DNA of 45,846 nt from DATNPH01 sp036703315 (GCA_036703315.1 DATNPH010000138.1:1-45846), one strand, 5' to 3'. Shown: positions 8,381 to 18,043, numbered from the stretch's first letter. Notes: generated by a model from the letters alone, not told the origin. Translations and numbers: made by a program.

Positions 8381-8409
8381 TGCATAAGTTCCCCTTGGTG
8401 AAAGATATA
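8381..8409 (+). promoter_or_regulatory. Cluster promoter-like element, site 2
   Basis: TGCATAA at 8381 and GATATA at 8404, N16 between; 47 nt before the ATG of the TPR-CHAT gene at 8457. TATGTAAGC follows the second block and is shared with site 5. Confidence 0.78.
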
Positions 8410-8456
8410 TGTAAGCGGATAATCGTCTTACACGCTGCGGTTGGACTCTTAGGGCT

Positions 8457-11400
8457 ATGCGATTGAAACGATTCTTCTGGATTGCGCCTACCACTGTACT
8501 ACTCATTGTCTCGCAGACTTTTCGGCTCAATTTTCCGATGCCATTCGTGACATCTCGTGTAGTGGCTCAAACCTCAGATGTTCGTAAAGCAGAAGCTAAG
8601 CAACTGTTTCTGCAAGGCGGTCAACAAATCAGGAACAGTCAATTTCAAGCTGCCATACAATCTTTGCAACAGGCATTGAGTATCTATCGGGAAATCAAAG
8701 ACCGTTTAGGCGAGGGATGGACGCTGCGCCAGATCGGTTATGCTTACAAATCTCTAAAGGATTACGCTAAAGCAATTGATTTTTACCAGCAGTCTTTGGT
8801 AATTACACAGGAAATTAAAGACTTCGGGCTGGAAGCAATAGTGCGCTCCAGTATAGAAGTGGCGCAAAGTGAGAGTAATCCTCGCATAGCAGAAGCAGAC
8901 CGCCTTCGGAACCAAGGAAATCAGCAATATCAGACCAATCAATTTGAAGCTGCTTTACAATCTTGGCAACAAGCACTGAGTATTTACCAGGAGACAAAAG
9001 AACGTCAAGGCGAAGGATTGATGCTGCGCGATCTCGGTAATGCTTACGATTCTCTAGGAGACTACCCAAAAGCGATTGAGTATCACCAGCAATATTTGGC
9101 AGTTGCCAGGGAGACAGAAGACCGTCTAAGCGAGGGATTTGCCCTGTTGTATCTCAATAATAGTTACGCTAACCAAGGCATTCAGCAATTTGAGAACAAC
9201 CAATTTGAAGCAGCTATACAGTCTTGGCAACAGGCACTGAGTATCGACCAGGAGATAGAAAATGGTCAAGACAAGGGATGGATACCACAAAATCTCGGTC
9301 TTGCTGCCGCCCTTATTGGGAAAGGTGAGGGATGGATACTAGGAAATATTGGTGCTGCCTACCTTAAGTTGGGAGACTCCGCTAAAGCGATTGAGTACTT
9401 CCAGCAGAGCTTGGCAATTGCACGCGCCAACGGAGACCCTCAAAGCGAGGGTCAGGTATTAGGAAATCTTGGTAGTGCCTACCTGAATTTGGGGGACTAT
9501 CCGAAAGTAATTGAGTACTCCCAACAGAGCTTGGCAATTGCACGCCAAATTCAAGACCCTCAAGGCGAGGGAAGGGCACTGTTAAATCTTGGTGCTGCCT
9601 ACATTAGTTTGGGAGACTACCCAAAAGGGATTGAGTACTCCCAGCAGAGCTTGGCAATTGCACGCCAAATCCAAGACCCTCAAAGCGAGGGTCAGGTATT
9701 AGGAAATCTTGGTTTTGCCTATCTTAACCAGGGAGACTACCCGAAAGCGATTGAGTACTTCCAGCAGCACTTGGTAATTGCACGCCAAATTCAAGACCCT
9801 CAAGGCGAGGGGAGGGCACTGTTAAATCTTGGTGATGCCTACCGTAATTTGGGAGACTACACTAAAGCGATTGAGTACTCCCAACAGAGCTTGGCAATTG
9901 CACGCCAAATTCAAGACCCTCAAATTAAGGGAAGGGCACTGGGAGGTATTGGTCTTGCCTACTTGAACCTAGGAGACTACCCGAAAGCAATTGAGTACTC
10001 TCAGCAGCACTTGGTAATTGCACGCCAAATTCAAGAGCGTAAAAGTGAGAGTGTAGCACTAGGAAATATCGGCGCTGCTTACCTGAGCCTGAGAGATTTC
10101 CCAAAAGCAATTGAGTACTTCCAGGAGCACTTGGCAATTACACGCCAAATTCAAGACCCTCAAGGTGAGGGGACAGCACTAGGAAATCTCAGTATTGCCT
10201 ACCGTAATCAGGGAGACTACTTAAAAGCAATTGAGTACTCCCAGCAGAGCTTGGCAATTACACGCCAAATTCAGGACCCTCAAGGTGAGGGTACAGCACT
10301 GGGAATCATTGGTACTACCTACCTGAACCAGGGAGACTATCCCAAAGCGATTGATTACTTCCAGCAGAGTTTAGCAATTGCACGCTCAATTCAAGACCCT
10401 CAAATTGAGGGAAGGCTACTGAATAATCTAGGACTTGCTTTCTACGGTCAGGGCAATCTCATTACAGCAGAGAGTATCCTAATTGAGGGAATGAAAGTTC
10501 TGGAATCTCTCCGGGGTGGATTAGATGATAGCCAGAAAGTTTCGATTTTTGATACGCAACTTAACACCTACTTAATTTTACAAAGAGTCCTCATTGACCA
10601 GAATAAAACTAATGAAGCTCTGGAAATTTCTGAGCGAGGAAGGACACAAGCCTTTGTGGAATTACTAAGACAGAGGTTCTCTCCGGAATCAGAAGCACCA
10701 CCGCCTATCAATCATCCCAAGCTTGATGATATTAAAAAAGTTGCCCAACACCAAAATGCCACACTCGTTGAATATTCAGTTGTTTCGCCGGATGAACTCT
10801 ATATTTGGGTTATTTCACCCAATGGCAAAGTCACGTTTCGCCAGGTCGATCTCAAATTGCTAGGAACGACTACAGCTAGTTCGCCTCTACAAAAACTCGT
10901 TGTTCAAACCCTAGAATCTCTGGGAGTAGGCGAAGATCGCAACGGCATTTTTGAAGTAACTCTCACAAATCCCGCCGCCGATCCAGAACTCCAAACTAAA
11001 TCCTTAAAGCAACTCCATCAACTCCTCATCCAACCGATTGCCGACCTGTTGCCCAGTAACCCAGAAGAGCGTGTCATCTTTATTCCTCATGAAGACCTAT
11101 TTCGCGTTCCCTTCCCAGCGCTAATGGACTCAGAGGGCAAGTATTTAGTCGAAAAGCATACGATTCTCACCGCTCCCTCGATTCAAGTACTGGAGTTAAC
11201 TCACCAGCAACGGCAAAATGTTTCTCGCTCAGGACAAGGAGCGCTAGTCGTAGGCAATCCTAGCCCTATGCCTAAAGGATTTCAACCTCTCAAAGGAGCA
11301 GAAAAAGAAGCTCTGGAGGTGGCTCAACTGCTGAAAACCAAACCGCTTATCGGTTCCCAAGCCACCAAGTCTACTGTTTTGCAGCAGCTACCCAATGCAC

Positions 11401-11855
11401 GAATCATTCATCTAGCCACCCACGGCACCTTTAACGAACAGCAGCCTTTCCTCGGTGGTGTAGCACTTGCACAAACGGGTAAGGACACCCAAAACGACGG
11501 ACTGCTCACTGCTGAAGAAATCTTCAATCTCAACAGTGAAGGCAAACTAACTTTAAATGCTGAATTATTAGTGCTGAGTGCCTGCAACACTGGTCGCGGA
11601 CGCATCACAGGTGATGGTGTCATCGGCTTATCTCGCTCATTTATTGCGGCAGGCGTCCCCAGCGTCCTTGTCTCCCTCTGGTCTGTCCCCGATGCCCCCA
11701 CCGCTTCCTTGATGAGTGAGTTTTATACCAATCTCTATCAAAAGAAACTCGATAAAGCCCAAGCCTTACGGCAAGCCATGCTCAAAATGATGGAAAAACA
11801 CCGCGACAACCCCAGAGCTTGGGCAGCTTTTACCCTCATTGGAGAAGCCGAGTAA
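8457..11855 (+). CDS. Exported TPR-CHAT protein (caspase-fold), 1,132 residues
   Basis: N-terminal basic leader and hydrophobic stretch (MRLKRFFWIAPTTVLLIVS) with a likely cut at VVAQ-T near residue 39, so export is predicted. Residues ~45-330 hold diverged tetratricopeptide units in three related modules (QFEAALQSWQQALSIYQE type). Residues ~295-660 are nine nearly identical 40-residue TPRs (GNLGxAYLNLGDYPKAIEY type). Helices and an ERGRTQAF element lead into a C-terminal CHAT domain from ~760: YIWVISPNGK, LxxLHQLLIQPIADLLP, IFIPHEDLFRVPF, dyad His989 in LATHG and Cys1043 in SACNTG, ending AAFTLIGEAE. CHAT proteins are caspase/separase-like Cys peptidases that often use TPRs to bind targets. 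It has its own promoter-like element upstream and is probably monocistronic. The substrate is unknown. Confidence 0.9.
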   Translation: MRLKRFFWIAPTTVLLIVSQTFRLNFPMPFVTSRVVAQTSDVRKAEAKQLFLQGGQQIRNSQFQAAIQSLQQALSIYREIKDRLGEGWTLRQIGYAYKSLKDYAKAIDFYQQSLVITQEIKDFGLEAIVRSSIEVAQSESNPRIAEADRLRNQGNQQYQTNQFEAALQSWQQALSIYQETKERQGEGLMLRDLGNAYDSLGDYPKAIEYHQQYLAVARETEDRLSEGFALLYLNNSYANQGIQQFENNQFEAAIQSWQQALSIDQEIENGQDKGWIPQNLGLAAALIGKGEGWILGNIGAAYLKLGDSAKAIEYFQQSLAIARANGDPQSEGQVLGNLGSAYLNLGDYPKVIEYSQQSLAIARQIQDPQGEGRALLNLGAAYISLGDYPKGIEYSQQSLAIARQIQDPQSEGQVLGNLGFAYLNQGDYPKAIEYFQQHLVIARQIQDPQGEGRALLNLGDAYRNLGDYTKAIEYSQQSLAIARQIQDPQIKGRALGGIGLAYLNLGDYPKAIEYSQQHLVIARQIQERKSESVALGNIGAAYLSLRDFPKAIEYFQEHLAITRQIQDPQGEGTALGNLSIAYRNQGDYLKAIEYSQQSLAITRQIQDPQGEGTALGIIGTTYLNQGDYPKAIDYFQQSLAIARSIQDPQIEGRLLNNLGLAFYGQGNLITAESILIEGMKVLESLRGGLDDSQKVSIFDTQLNTYLILQRVLIDQNKTNEALEISERGRTQAFVELLRQRFSPESEAPPPINHPKLDDIKKVAQHQNATLVEYSVVSPDELYIWVISPNGKVTFRQVDLKLLGTTTASSPLQKLVVQTLESLGVGEDRNGIFEVTLTNPAADPELQTKSLKQLHQLLIQPIADLLPSNPEERVIFIPHEDLFRVPFPALMDSEGKYLVEKHTILTAPSIQVLELTHQQRQNVSRSGQGALVVGNPSPMPKGFQPLKGAEKEALEVAQLLKTKPLIGSQATKSTVLQQLPNARIIHLATHGTFNEQQPFLGGVALAQTGKDTQNDGLLTAEEIFNLNSEGKLTLNAELLVLSACNTGRGRITGDGVIGLSRSFIAAGVPSVLVSLWSVPDAPTASLMSEFYTNLYQKKLDKAQALRQAMLKMMEKHRDNPRAWAAFTLIGEAE
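9341..10420 (+). repeat. Nine 120-bp coding tandem repeats (TPR units)
   Basis: The sequence repeats exactly every 120 nt (40 codons) nine times, each copy containing TTGAGTAC near its centre and GCAATT at the end of the second helix. Period and frame are strictly kept, with substitutions scattered between copies. This indicates fairly recent expansion or gene conversion of the TPR array. Confidence 0.92.
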
Positions 11856-11906
11856 GTATTTGATATCAGATAACGCTTCATCTCGATCAGCTACTGACCG
11901 TATTTT

Positions 11907-11935
11907 TATATAAGTCTCCAATCGTAAGAAATATA
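11907..11935 (+). promoter_or_regulatory. Cluster promoter-like element, site 3 (diverged)
   Basis: TATATAA at 11907 and AATATA at 11930 with the same N16 spacing. The AAGT after the first block and the AA before the second are shared with other copies. It lies 36 nt before ATG 11972. It is the weakest of the seven, with three mismatches to the two blocks. Confidence 0.55.
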
Positions 11936-11971
11936 TAAGAACAGGTGAATCTACCCTACCCAGTAATAGCC

Positions 11972-14524
11972 ATGCGTTACCGAAGAATCAGTAGTTTAAT
12001 CGCACTGACCACTCTGATTTTTACAGTTTCACAGCCACCTGCCAATTTTCCTGGGCTATTTCAGGCATCGCAGGTATTGGCTCAAACTCCAGAGTTGCGG
12101 AAGGCAGAAGCAGTGCGACTGAGTGAGCAAGGTATTGAGCAATTTCAGAGCAATCAATTTGATGCTGCTTTCCAGTCTTGGCTCAAAGCCCTGACTATCT
12201 CTCAAGAAATCAAAGACCGAAACTTGGAGGGAATCGTCCTGAGCAATCTAGGACGTGCTTACTATTTACAAGGTAAGTATGCCAAAGCAATTGAGTACCT
12301 TCAGCAGCAATTGGCAATTACACGGGAAATTCAAGACCTCCAAACCGAGGCAAAGACTCTAGCCTATCTGGGACTTGCCTCCCTTTACCTAAGTGACTAC
12401 GCTAAAGGAATTGACTACCTCCAGCAGCAACTGGCGAATGCACGCTCCCTCAATGACCGCCAAGCGCAAGGAGCGGCTTTGGGCAATCTGGGAATTGCTT
12501 ACGATTCCCTAGGTGAGTATGCCAAAGCGATTGAGTACCATCAGCAGCTTTTAGCGATAGCGAAGCGCTGCTGCGAAGCGCAGATCGCACGGGAAATAAA
12601 AGATCGCCAAAGTGAAGGTAAAGCTCTGGGTAATTTAGGGCTTGCTTATCTTTCCTTAGACGACTACTCCAAAGCAATTGACCATCAAAAACAGTGGTTA
12701 GCGATAGCGAAGCGCTGCTGCGAAGCGCAGATCGCACAGGAAACAAAAGACCGCCAAAGCGAGGGGAATGCTCTGGGCAATCTGGGACTTGCTTATCTTG
12801 CCTTGGGCGACTACACCAAAGCGCTTGACTATCAAAAACAGTGGTTAGCGATAGCGAAGCGCTGCTGCGAAGCGCAGATCGCACGGGAAATAAAAGACCG
12901 CCAAAGCGAGGGAAAAGCGCTGAGCAATTTGGGAATTGTTTATACTGTGTTGAGCGACTATGCCAAGGCGAACGAGCACCTACAGCAAAGTTTGGTGATC
13001 GCACAGGAAATCAATGACCTTGATGGGGAAGGGAAAGCTCTAAACAATCTAGGAGCTAGTCTCCTGAAATCTGGTAATCTCGCCGAAGCTGAAACAATCC
13101 TCCGCACTGGAATTGACGCACGGGAATCTCTCCGGAAAAAATTGGGCAACAATGATGCTTTCAAAGTGTCCATTTTTGAAGACCAAGCTAAAACTTACCT
13201 CCTGCTTCAAAAAGTTCTCATCGCCCAGAATAAAACTGATGAAGCTTTAGAAACTGCTGAACGGGGACGGGCTAGGGCATTTTTAGACTTATTACAGGAG
13301 CGTTTGTCTACCAAGGGTAGCAAAGAGGTTATACAGCCAGAACAACCTACGACTAAACCGACAATTCAACTTCTGCAAAAAATCGCTAAACAGCAAAACG
13401 CTACCTTAGTTGAATATTCGATTATTTACGACGAATTCAAAGCTCAAGATAAACTACAAACCAAAGAATCAAAACTTTATATTTGGGTCATTAAACCTAC
13501 AGGTGAAATAACCTTCCGTCAATCCGACCTCACGCCCCTGTGGCAGCAACAAAATACTTCTCTGGTAAATCTTGTCACTACCACACGCGGATCTATTGGA
13601 GTAGACGATCGCAGTATTTTTCAAGCAGAGGTTGTAAATCCCGTTGATGAAGAAAACCAAACCAAACGCTTACAGCAACTCCATCAACTGTTAATCGCAC
13701 CCATTGCCGACCTTTTGCCCACCGACCCCAATCAACGTGTAATTTTTGTCCCGCAAAAGGAACTGTTTCTAGTTCCTTTCGCCGCACTGCAAGAGCAAGA
13801 GGGCAAATACCTAATTGAAAAGCACACAATTTTGACCGCTCCCTCCATTCAGGTACTTGAGTCAACCCGCGCCTCATGGGAAAAGGTGAAGCAAGCTGCT
13901 GCCAAAGATGCTCTTGTACTGGGAAATCCCACCATGCCCAAGGTTGCACCCAAATATGGGGAGAAAGCGCAACTGTTAGCTAACTTGCCAGGTGCAAAAA
14001 AAGAAGCGGAGGCGATCGCACCCCTATTTAACACTAAAGCTCTCACGGGCGACGCCGCTACTAAAGCTGCCGTGTTAGCAAAAATACCCCAAGCAAAAAT
14101 CATTCATCTCGCCACCCACGGTTTATTCGATGACTTCCAGGGATTGCAAAGTGCTGTAGCACTCGCACCCACCAGCAGCGATAACGGCTTACTCACCGCC
14201 GAAGAAATCCTCAACCTGAAACTGAATGCAGATTTGGTTGTCCTGAGTGCTTGTAACACAGGTAGAGGACGCATCACGGGTGATGGGGTAATTGGGCTAT
14301 CTCGCTCTTTGTTTATTGCAGGTACTCCCAGTGTAATTGTCTCACTTTGGTCTGTCCCCGATGCTCCCACAGCTTCCTTGATGACCGAGTTCTATAACAA
14401 TCTCTACCAAAAGAAACTCGATAAAGCTCAAGCCTTGCGAATGGCAATGCTCAAAATCATGGAAAAACATCGCAACAGCCCAAGAGCTTGGGCAGCTTTT
14501 ACCCTCATAGGAGAGGCTCAGTAG
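11972..14524 (+). CDS. Exported TPR-CHAT protein with repeat-derived insertions, 850 residues
   Basis: The start is placed at ATG 11972, not GTG 11945, because the signal peptide begins there (MRYRRISSLIALTTLIFTVS) with a likely cut at VLAQ-T. Eight or so 40-residue TPRs follow. Three consecutive units carry an extra nine residues, KRCCEAQIA, in the second-helix region; at DNA level this is a 27-nt insert splitting a HIP1 octamer. A linker with ERGRARAFLDLL leads to the CHAT domain (from ~455), with His716 in LATHG and Cys761 in SACNTG, ending AAFTLIGEAQ. It is paralogous to the preceding gene. The next gene starts 51 nt downstream without a cluster element, so 11972-18011 may be one transcript. 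The inserted Cys pair per unit is unusual for an exported TPR and could form disulfides. Confidence 0.9.
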   Translation: MRYRRISSLIALTTLIFTVSQPPANFPGLFQASQVLAQTPELRKAEAVRLSEQGIEQFQSNQFDAAFQSWLKALTISQEIKDRNLEGIVLSNLGRAYYLQGKYAKAIEYLQQQLAITREIQDLQTEAKTLAYLGLASLYLSDYAKGIDYLQQQLANARSLNDRQAQGAALGNLGIAYDSLGEYAKAIEYHQQLLAIAKRCCEAQIAREIKDRQSEGKALGNLGLAYLSLDDYSKAIDHQKQWLAIAKRCCEAQIAQETKDRQSEGNALGNLGLAYLALGDYTKALDYQKQWLAIAKRCCEAQIAREIKDRQSEGKALSNLGIVYTVLSDYAKANEHLQQSLVIAQEINDLDGEGKALNNLGASLLKSGNLAEAETILRTGIDARESLRKKLGNNDAFKVSIFEDQAKTYLLLQKVLIAQNKTDEALETAERGRARAFLDLLQERLSTKGSKEVIQPEQPTTKPTIQLLQKIAKQQNATLVEYSIIYDEFKAQDKLQTKESKLYIWVIKPTGEITFRQSDLTPLWQQQNTSLVNLVTTTRGSIGVDDRSIFQAEVVNPVDEENQTKRLQQLHQLLIAPIADLLPTDPNQRVIFVPQKELFLVPFAALQEQEGKYLIEKHTILTAPSIQVLESTRASWEKVKQAAAKDALVLGNPTMPKVAPKYGEKAQLLANLPGAKKEAEAIAPLFNTKALTGDAATKAAVLAKIPQAKIIHLATHGLFDDFQGLQSAVALAPTSSDNGLLTAEEILNLKLNADLVVLSACNTGRGRITGDGVIGLSRSLFIAGTPSVIVSLWSVPDAPTASLMTEFYNNLYQKKLDKAQALRMAMLKIMEKHRNSPRAWAAFTLIGEAQ
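12554..12882 (+). repeat. Three copies of a HIP1-splitting 27-nt insert at 147-bp period
   Basis: A 35-nt sequence starts at 12554, 12701 and 12848. Its ends, GCGAT and CGC, rebuild one HIP1 octamer GCGATCGC once a 27-nt middle (AGCGAAGCGC, TGCTGCGAAG, CGCAGAT) is removed. The middle itself is a repeated GCGAAGCGC-rich unit. The surrounding TPRs are 147 bp (120 + 27). One insertion followed by duplication of the enlarged unit explains the pattern. Confidence 0.9.
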
Positions 14525-14575
14525 TAATCTACGAGTACGGAATGTGGGCTAAAAGTAAAACCGTAGGATTGACAT

Positions 14576-15715
14576 ATGCCTTCTACAAAAGCTGCTAAAG
14601 TTGTTGCAAGCCTTCTCTGGATGTCGTTGACTCTAGCAATGCCTCAAGTTTCAACGGCTCAGACCGATCAGTGCCCCACTGAACCGCCGGTTCTACGACT
14701 TGATCCTGATCGGGAAGCTGGACGTGTAAAACGCGCTCAGTACCTAATACAGCAAAATTCTAAAAATGTAGAAGCTTATATGGAATTAGGCGAGGCACTA
14801 TCTTCTCTGTGCAGAGATAAGGAAGCAATTGCAGCGTACCGCCAAGTCATTCAACTGACAACCAATAATAAGGTGGTTGCTGATGCTTACAATCGCATCG
14901 GTTCGTCTTTCTATACACAGCGTAACTATGAGGAAGCTCTTGCAGCTTACCAGAAAGCCATTCAGCTGGCTGGTAGTAGTGACCAAGTTGAACGTAGCTA
15001 TAACGGTATTGGATCTGTCTTAGAAGCACAAGGTAAGTATGAGGAAGCCATTGCAGCGTATCGAAAAGCAATTACACAGTTGCCTGATCCTGAACTTGTT
15101 CACTTCACCAAATTAGAAAGCTTATTGGAGCGATTAAATCGGCAGGAAGACTTAATTGAAGTTTATCGTCAACAACTTCAACGCCTGCCCCAAAATTCAT
15201 CACTTGCCATAGGTTTAGGTAACTTACTTCTCAAACTAAAGCGCTTTGATGAAGCTGAGGCTCACTATCGGCAGCTTCTTGAGTCAGAAATTCCTAAACA
15301 AACATACACATACATCGGATTAGGGGAAGCGCTCTTTGCTCAAGGGAAACGGAATGCGGCACTAGAGGCTTACCAAAAAGCTGTTGAGGTTTATCAGCCG
15401 AATACAACCGGTTTGTTTGTCTTCCCTGCCTGTAGTTCAGGTTTTTTTGGAGAGTCGATTTTTTTTGTAGAGTCGATAAGTGACAAGCTGATGAAGCGTC
15501 AATTATATGACTTAGTGATTACGCTGTGTCGCAAAGAAATTTCTGCTCGTCCTAAGTATGCCCTAGCCTACAACCAGATTGGCGAGGCTTTTCTACAGCA
15601 GGGCAAGCTGCGTGAAGCAATGGAAGCTTTCAAGCAAGCAACTGTTATTGACCCTAACAATGAGAGTGCCTGGACGAATTTAGCCAAAACTGAACGTTTG
15701 CTAAATCAACCCTAG
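14576..15715 (+). CDS. Exported TPR protein
   Basis: 379 residues with a signal peptide (hydrophobic core in VVASLLWMSLTLAM, likely cut at VSTA-Q). About eight TPR units follow, most close to the canonical 34-residue form, e.g. the unit with EEALAAYQKAIQLA and the last with REAMEAFKQATVIDPNN. There is no enzymatic domain, so it is a likely scaffold or adaptor in the periplasm. A less regular stretch around residues 275-300 (FVFPACSSGFFGESIFFVES) breaks the TPR array and may be an inserted loop. It sits between the second TPR-CHAT gene (51 nt upstream) and the caspase gene (85 nt downstream), with no cluster element of its own, so it is probably co-transcribed with them. Confidence 0.85.
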   Translation: MPSTKAAKVVASLLWMSLTLAMPQVSTAQTDQCPTEPPVLRLDPDREAGRVKRAQYLIQQNSKNVEAYMELGEALSSLCRDKEAIAAYRQVIQLTTNNKVVADAYNRIGSSFYTQRNYEEALAAYQKAIQLAGSSDQVERSYNGIGSVLEAQGKYEEAIAAYRKAITQLPDPELVHFTKLESLLERLNRQEDLIEVYRQQLQRLPQNSSLAIGLGNLLLKLKRFDEAEAHYRQLLESEIPKQTYTYIGLGEALFAQGKRNAALEAYQKAVEVYQPNTTGLFVFPACSSGFFGESIFFVESISDKLMKRQLYDLVITLCRKEISARPKYALAYNQIGEAFLQQGKLREAMEAFKQATVIDPNNESAWTNLAKTERLLNQP

Positions 15716-15800
15716 AGACGCCTCCTGTAGATACACCGATAACTGAAAATCACGCACCCGCCCTCAATCAACAGTCAATCCAAAATCCAAAATTGTAATC

Positions 15801-18011
15801 ATGTCTCGCATTTCTCGTCGCCATTTCTTACAATTTGCTGGCTCAATCTTAGCCACATTCGGTTTAAGCCAGTTGGATATTATCAATAAAGGAAATCGCT
15901 ACGCCAAAGTTCTCGCGCAAAACACGCCTCGCAAACTGGCACTCCTGGTTGGAGTTAATCAATATCCAGATAGCCAGAGATTTAATAACCTGGAAGGATG
16001 TATCACTGATGTGGACTTACAGCAAGAACTTCTAATTCACCGTTTTGGCTTTAATCCTAACGATATTCTCAGGTTGACCAGTGATGCAACCCCAGACAAA
16101 CAGCCTACCCGCAACAACATTTTAACGGCGTTTGAAGAACACTTAATTAAGCAGGCAAAACCAGGGGATGTAGTCGTTTTTCATTTTTCAGGTCATGGTT
16201 CTAGACTCCCCGAACCTGACCCCATCCAAACGTGCAGGAATGACAACTTTAACAGTACGTTAGTGCCAGCTGATGACGAAAAAAACGGCTTGGCACAGGA
16301 CATTATGGGACGCACGTTGTTTCTGTTGCTGTCAGCTTTAAAAACTGAAAATGTCACGGCGGTGCTGGATAGTTGTTACTCTGGGGGCGGCACTAGGGGC
16401 AATTTTCGAGTGCGCTCGGTACCGGGCGATCGCATGAAGGTCAATCCTGAGGAAATTGCCTATCAAAAACGCTGGATTGAGCAGTTGCAACTGTCAGATG
16501 CCGAACTCGCCCGTCGGCGCTGTGCAGGGGTAGCCAAAGGGGTCATCTTTGCCTCCGCTCAACGAGATGAAGAAGCCTTAGATGCCAGATTTAGTGGCTT
16601 TAATGCTGGTGCGTTTACCTACCTGATGACGCAGTATCTCTGGCAGCAAACGGATAATGTGGGCAGTGCGATTGGCTCCGCCACCGCCCAAAGGGCGATC
16701 GCACAAATTACCCGCAGCATAAAATCAATTTCTGGTTCTGGTCAAAACCCCCTAGTGGATGGCGACCCTAGCAAGTCAGTCTATTTCATCAACAAACAAG
16801 TCCCGTCCACTGATGCCGTAATTACTAAAGTAGAAGGGGACAAAGCAACCTTGTGGCTGGGGGGAGTAGACAAAGAAAGTCTAGAAGCCTTCCAACCTGG
16901 TGCCACATTTGCCATTGTCAATAACAAAGGGCAGACATCGGGAAAATTGGAATTAGTATCCCCTCGTCGCGGTTTAACTGGGGAAGCGAAGCTGGTGGAG
17001 AAAGGAGTGAGAGCGCCTCTACAACCAGGGTTGCTCCTACAAGAAGCAAGTCGAGTTATACCAGCTTCTTTAAAATTAAGCATCGGGCTCGATCTTTCTC
17101 TGGCAGGGGAAACGGATGCTGCTAAACAGGCGCTTTTGAATATCAATCGATTGGAAGCCATACCCGCACAACCTGGAAATGTACCCTATCCAGCAGGGGT
17201 GCAGTACATCTTCAGTCGAATGACGGCAGATTATCAGCAAAAATTACAGCAGCAACAGGTAGCCAACCTGCCAGCAACAGGCAGTATCGGTTTATTTACA
17301 GAAGGACTGGAATTGGTGCCGGAATCCTTTGGCGAACCGGGGGAAAATGTAACGAAGGCGGTTGAGCGTCTCGAATCCAAACTCAAATCCCTTTTAGCTG
17401 CTCGCATTATCAAGATGACTCTAAATGCCAATGCCTCCGAACTGGATATGGAAGTTTCGATGAACTTGGTCGAGCAACCCAATCAGCCCCTTGCCAGGAC
17501 TTCTACAGGGCGAGCTAGAAATAATCGCCCAGAGTCAGGACAAAGTTATTCTAAAAAGTTACCACTCAACCAACTCTTTCAACTTCAGGTTACCAACCGC
17601 GAGAGTAGCCCTCTCTACTTCACCACTCTATTGATTGACTCCACTGGGGGGTTAGTGGTGGTATTTCCCTATCAGTGGCCTGCTTCAGAAGAATCGATGC
17701 GATTGGAGCCAAATCAGACGATGCTGATTGGTGACCCAAAACAACTTCGGTTGAAAGCGATACAAAAAGGAACTGGGGAAGCGCTGGTCATTGCCAGCCG
17801 ATCGCCGCTAAAAAAAGCGGTTAAGACATTGCAATCCATAGCCACAAAACAGAAGCTACGTGAAGGACTAATGGAGATTGACAGAGAGCCAGTGGAGGTG
17901 ATAGGTGATTTACTCGATGACCTCAATCGCGGTGGTCTCGGTGCAGTAGCAGCAAAACCCGTGAGTGCTTCTGAGATGGCTACTTTGTCAATTACTTTTG
18001 AGGTGAGCTGA
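15801..18011 (+). CDS. Tat-exported caspase-like (C14/metacaspase-type) peptidase with DUF4384-like tail
   Basis: 736 residues. The N-terminus RRHFLQFAG with a following hydrophobic stretch and AKVLAQN is a twin-arginine (Tat) signal, implying export in folded form. The caspase p20-like domain runs from KLALLVGVNQY (residue ~45): His132 in FHFSGHGS and Cys192 in LDSCYSGG are the catalytic dyad. The p10-like part includes FASAQRDEEA and GAFTYLMTQYLW. The C-terminal half has a strand-rich DUF4384-like region (LFQLQVTNRESSPLYFT, then VVVFPYQWP). It belongs to the cyanobacterial orthocaspase/metacaspase group, usually Arg/Lys-specific. It is followed by the WD40-TPR-CHAT gene, which has its own promoter-like element. 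A tail fragment of a related gene lies at 24473. Confidence 0.9.
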   Translation: MSRISRRHFLQFAGSILATFGLSQLDIINKGNRYAKVLAQNTPRKLALLVGVNQYPDSQRFNNLEGCITDVDLQQELLIHRFGFNPNDILRLTSDATPDKQPTRNNILTAFEEHLIKQAKPGDVVVFHFSGHGSRLPEPDPIQTCRNDNFNSTLVPADDEKNGLAQDIMGRTLFLLLSALKTENVTAVLDSCYSGGGTRGNFRVRSVPGDRMKVNPEEIAYQKRWIEQLQLSDAELARRRCAGVAKGVIFASAQRDEEALDARFSGFNAGAFTYLMTQYLWQQTDNVGSAIGSATAQRAIAQITRSIKSISGSGQNPLVDGDPSKSVYFINKQVPSTDAVITKVEGDKATLWLGGVDKESLEAFQPGATFAIVNNKGQTSGKLELVSPRRGLTGEAKLVEKGVRAPLQPGLLLQEASRVIPASLKLSIGLDLSLAGETDAAKQALLNINRLEAIPAQPGNVPYPAGVQYIFSRMTADYQQKLQQQQVANLPATGSIGLFTEGLELVPESFGEPGENVTKAVERLESKLKSLLAARIIKMTLNANASELDMEVSMNLVEQPNQPLARTSTGRARNNRPESGQSYSKKLPLNQLFQLQVTNRESSPLYFTTLLIDSTGGLVVVFPYQWPASEESMRLEPNQTMLIGDPKQLRLKAIQKGTGEALVIASRSPLKKAVKTLQSIATKQKLREGLMEIDREPVEVIGDLLDDLNRGGLGAVAAKPVSASEMATLSITFEVS

Positions 18012-18043
18012 GGCAGCAGAGTGCTGATTGTAGGTTTGAAGAG

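Noticed and set aside
9341..10420. Regular direct repeats as a CRISPR array
   Set aside because: The 120-bp units have no repeat/spacer structure and encode TPRs in a continuous frame; no cas genes are present.
12450..13004. A 184-codon minus-strand ORF antisense to the second TPR-CHAT gene
   Set aside because: It is a shadow of the in-frame TPR repeats; it repeats the same Ser/Leu/Ala-rich phrase and has no independent signals.
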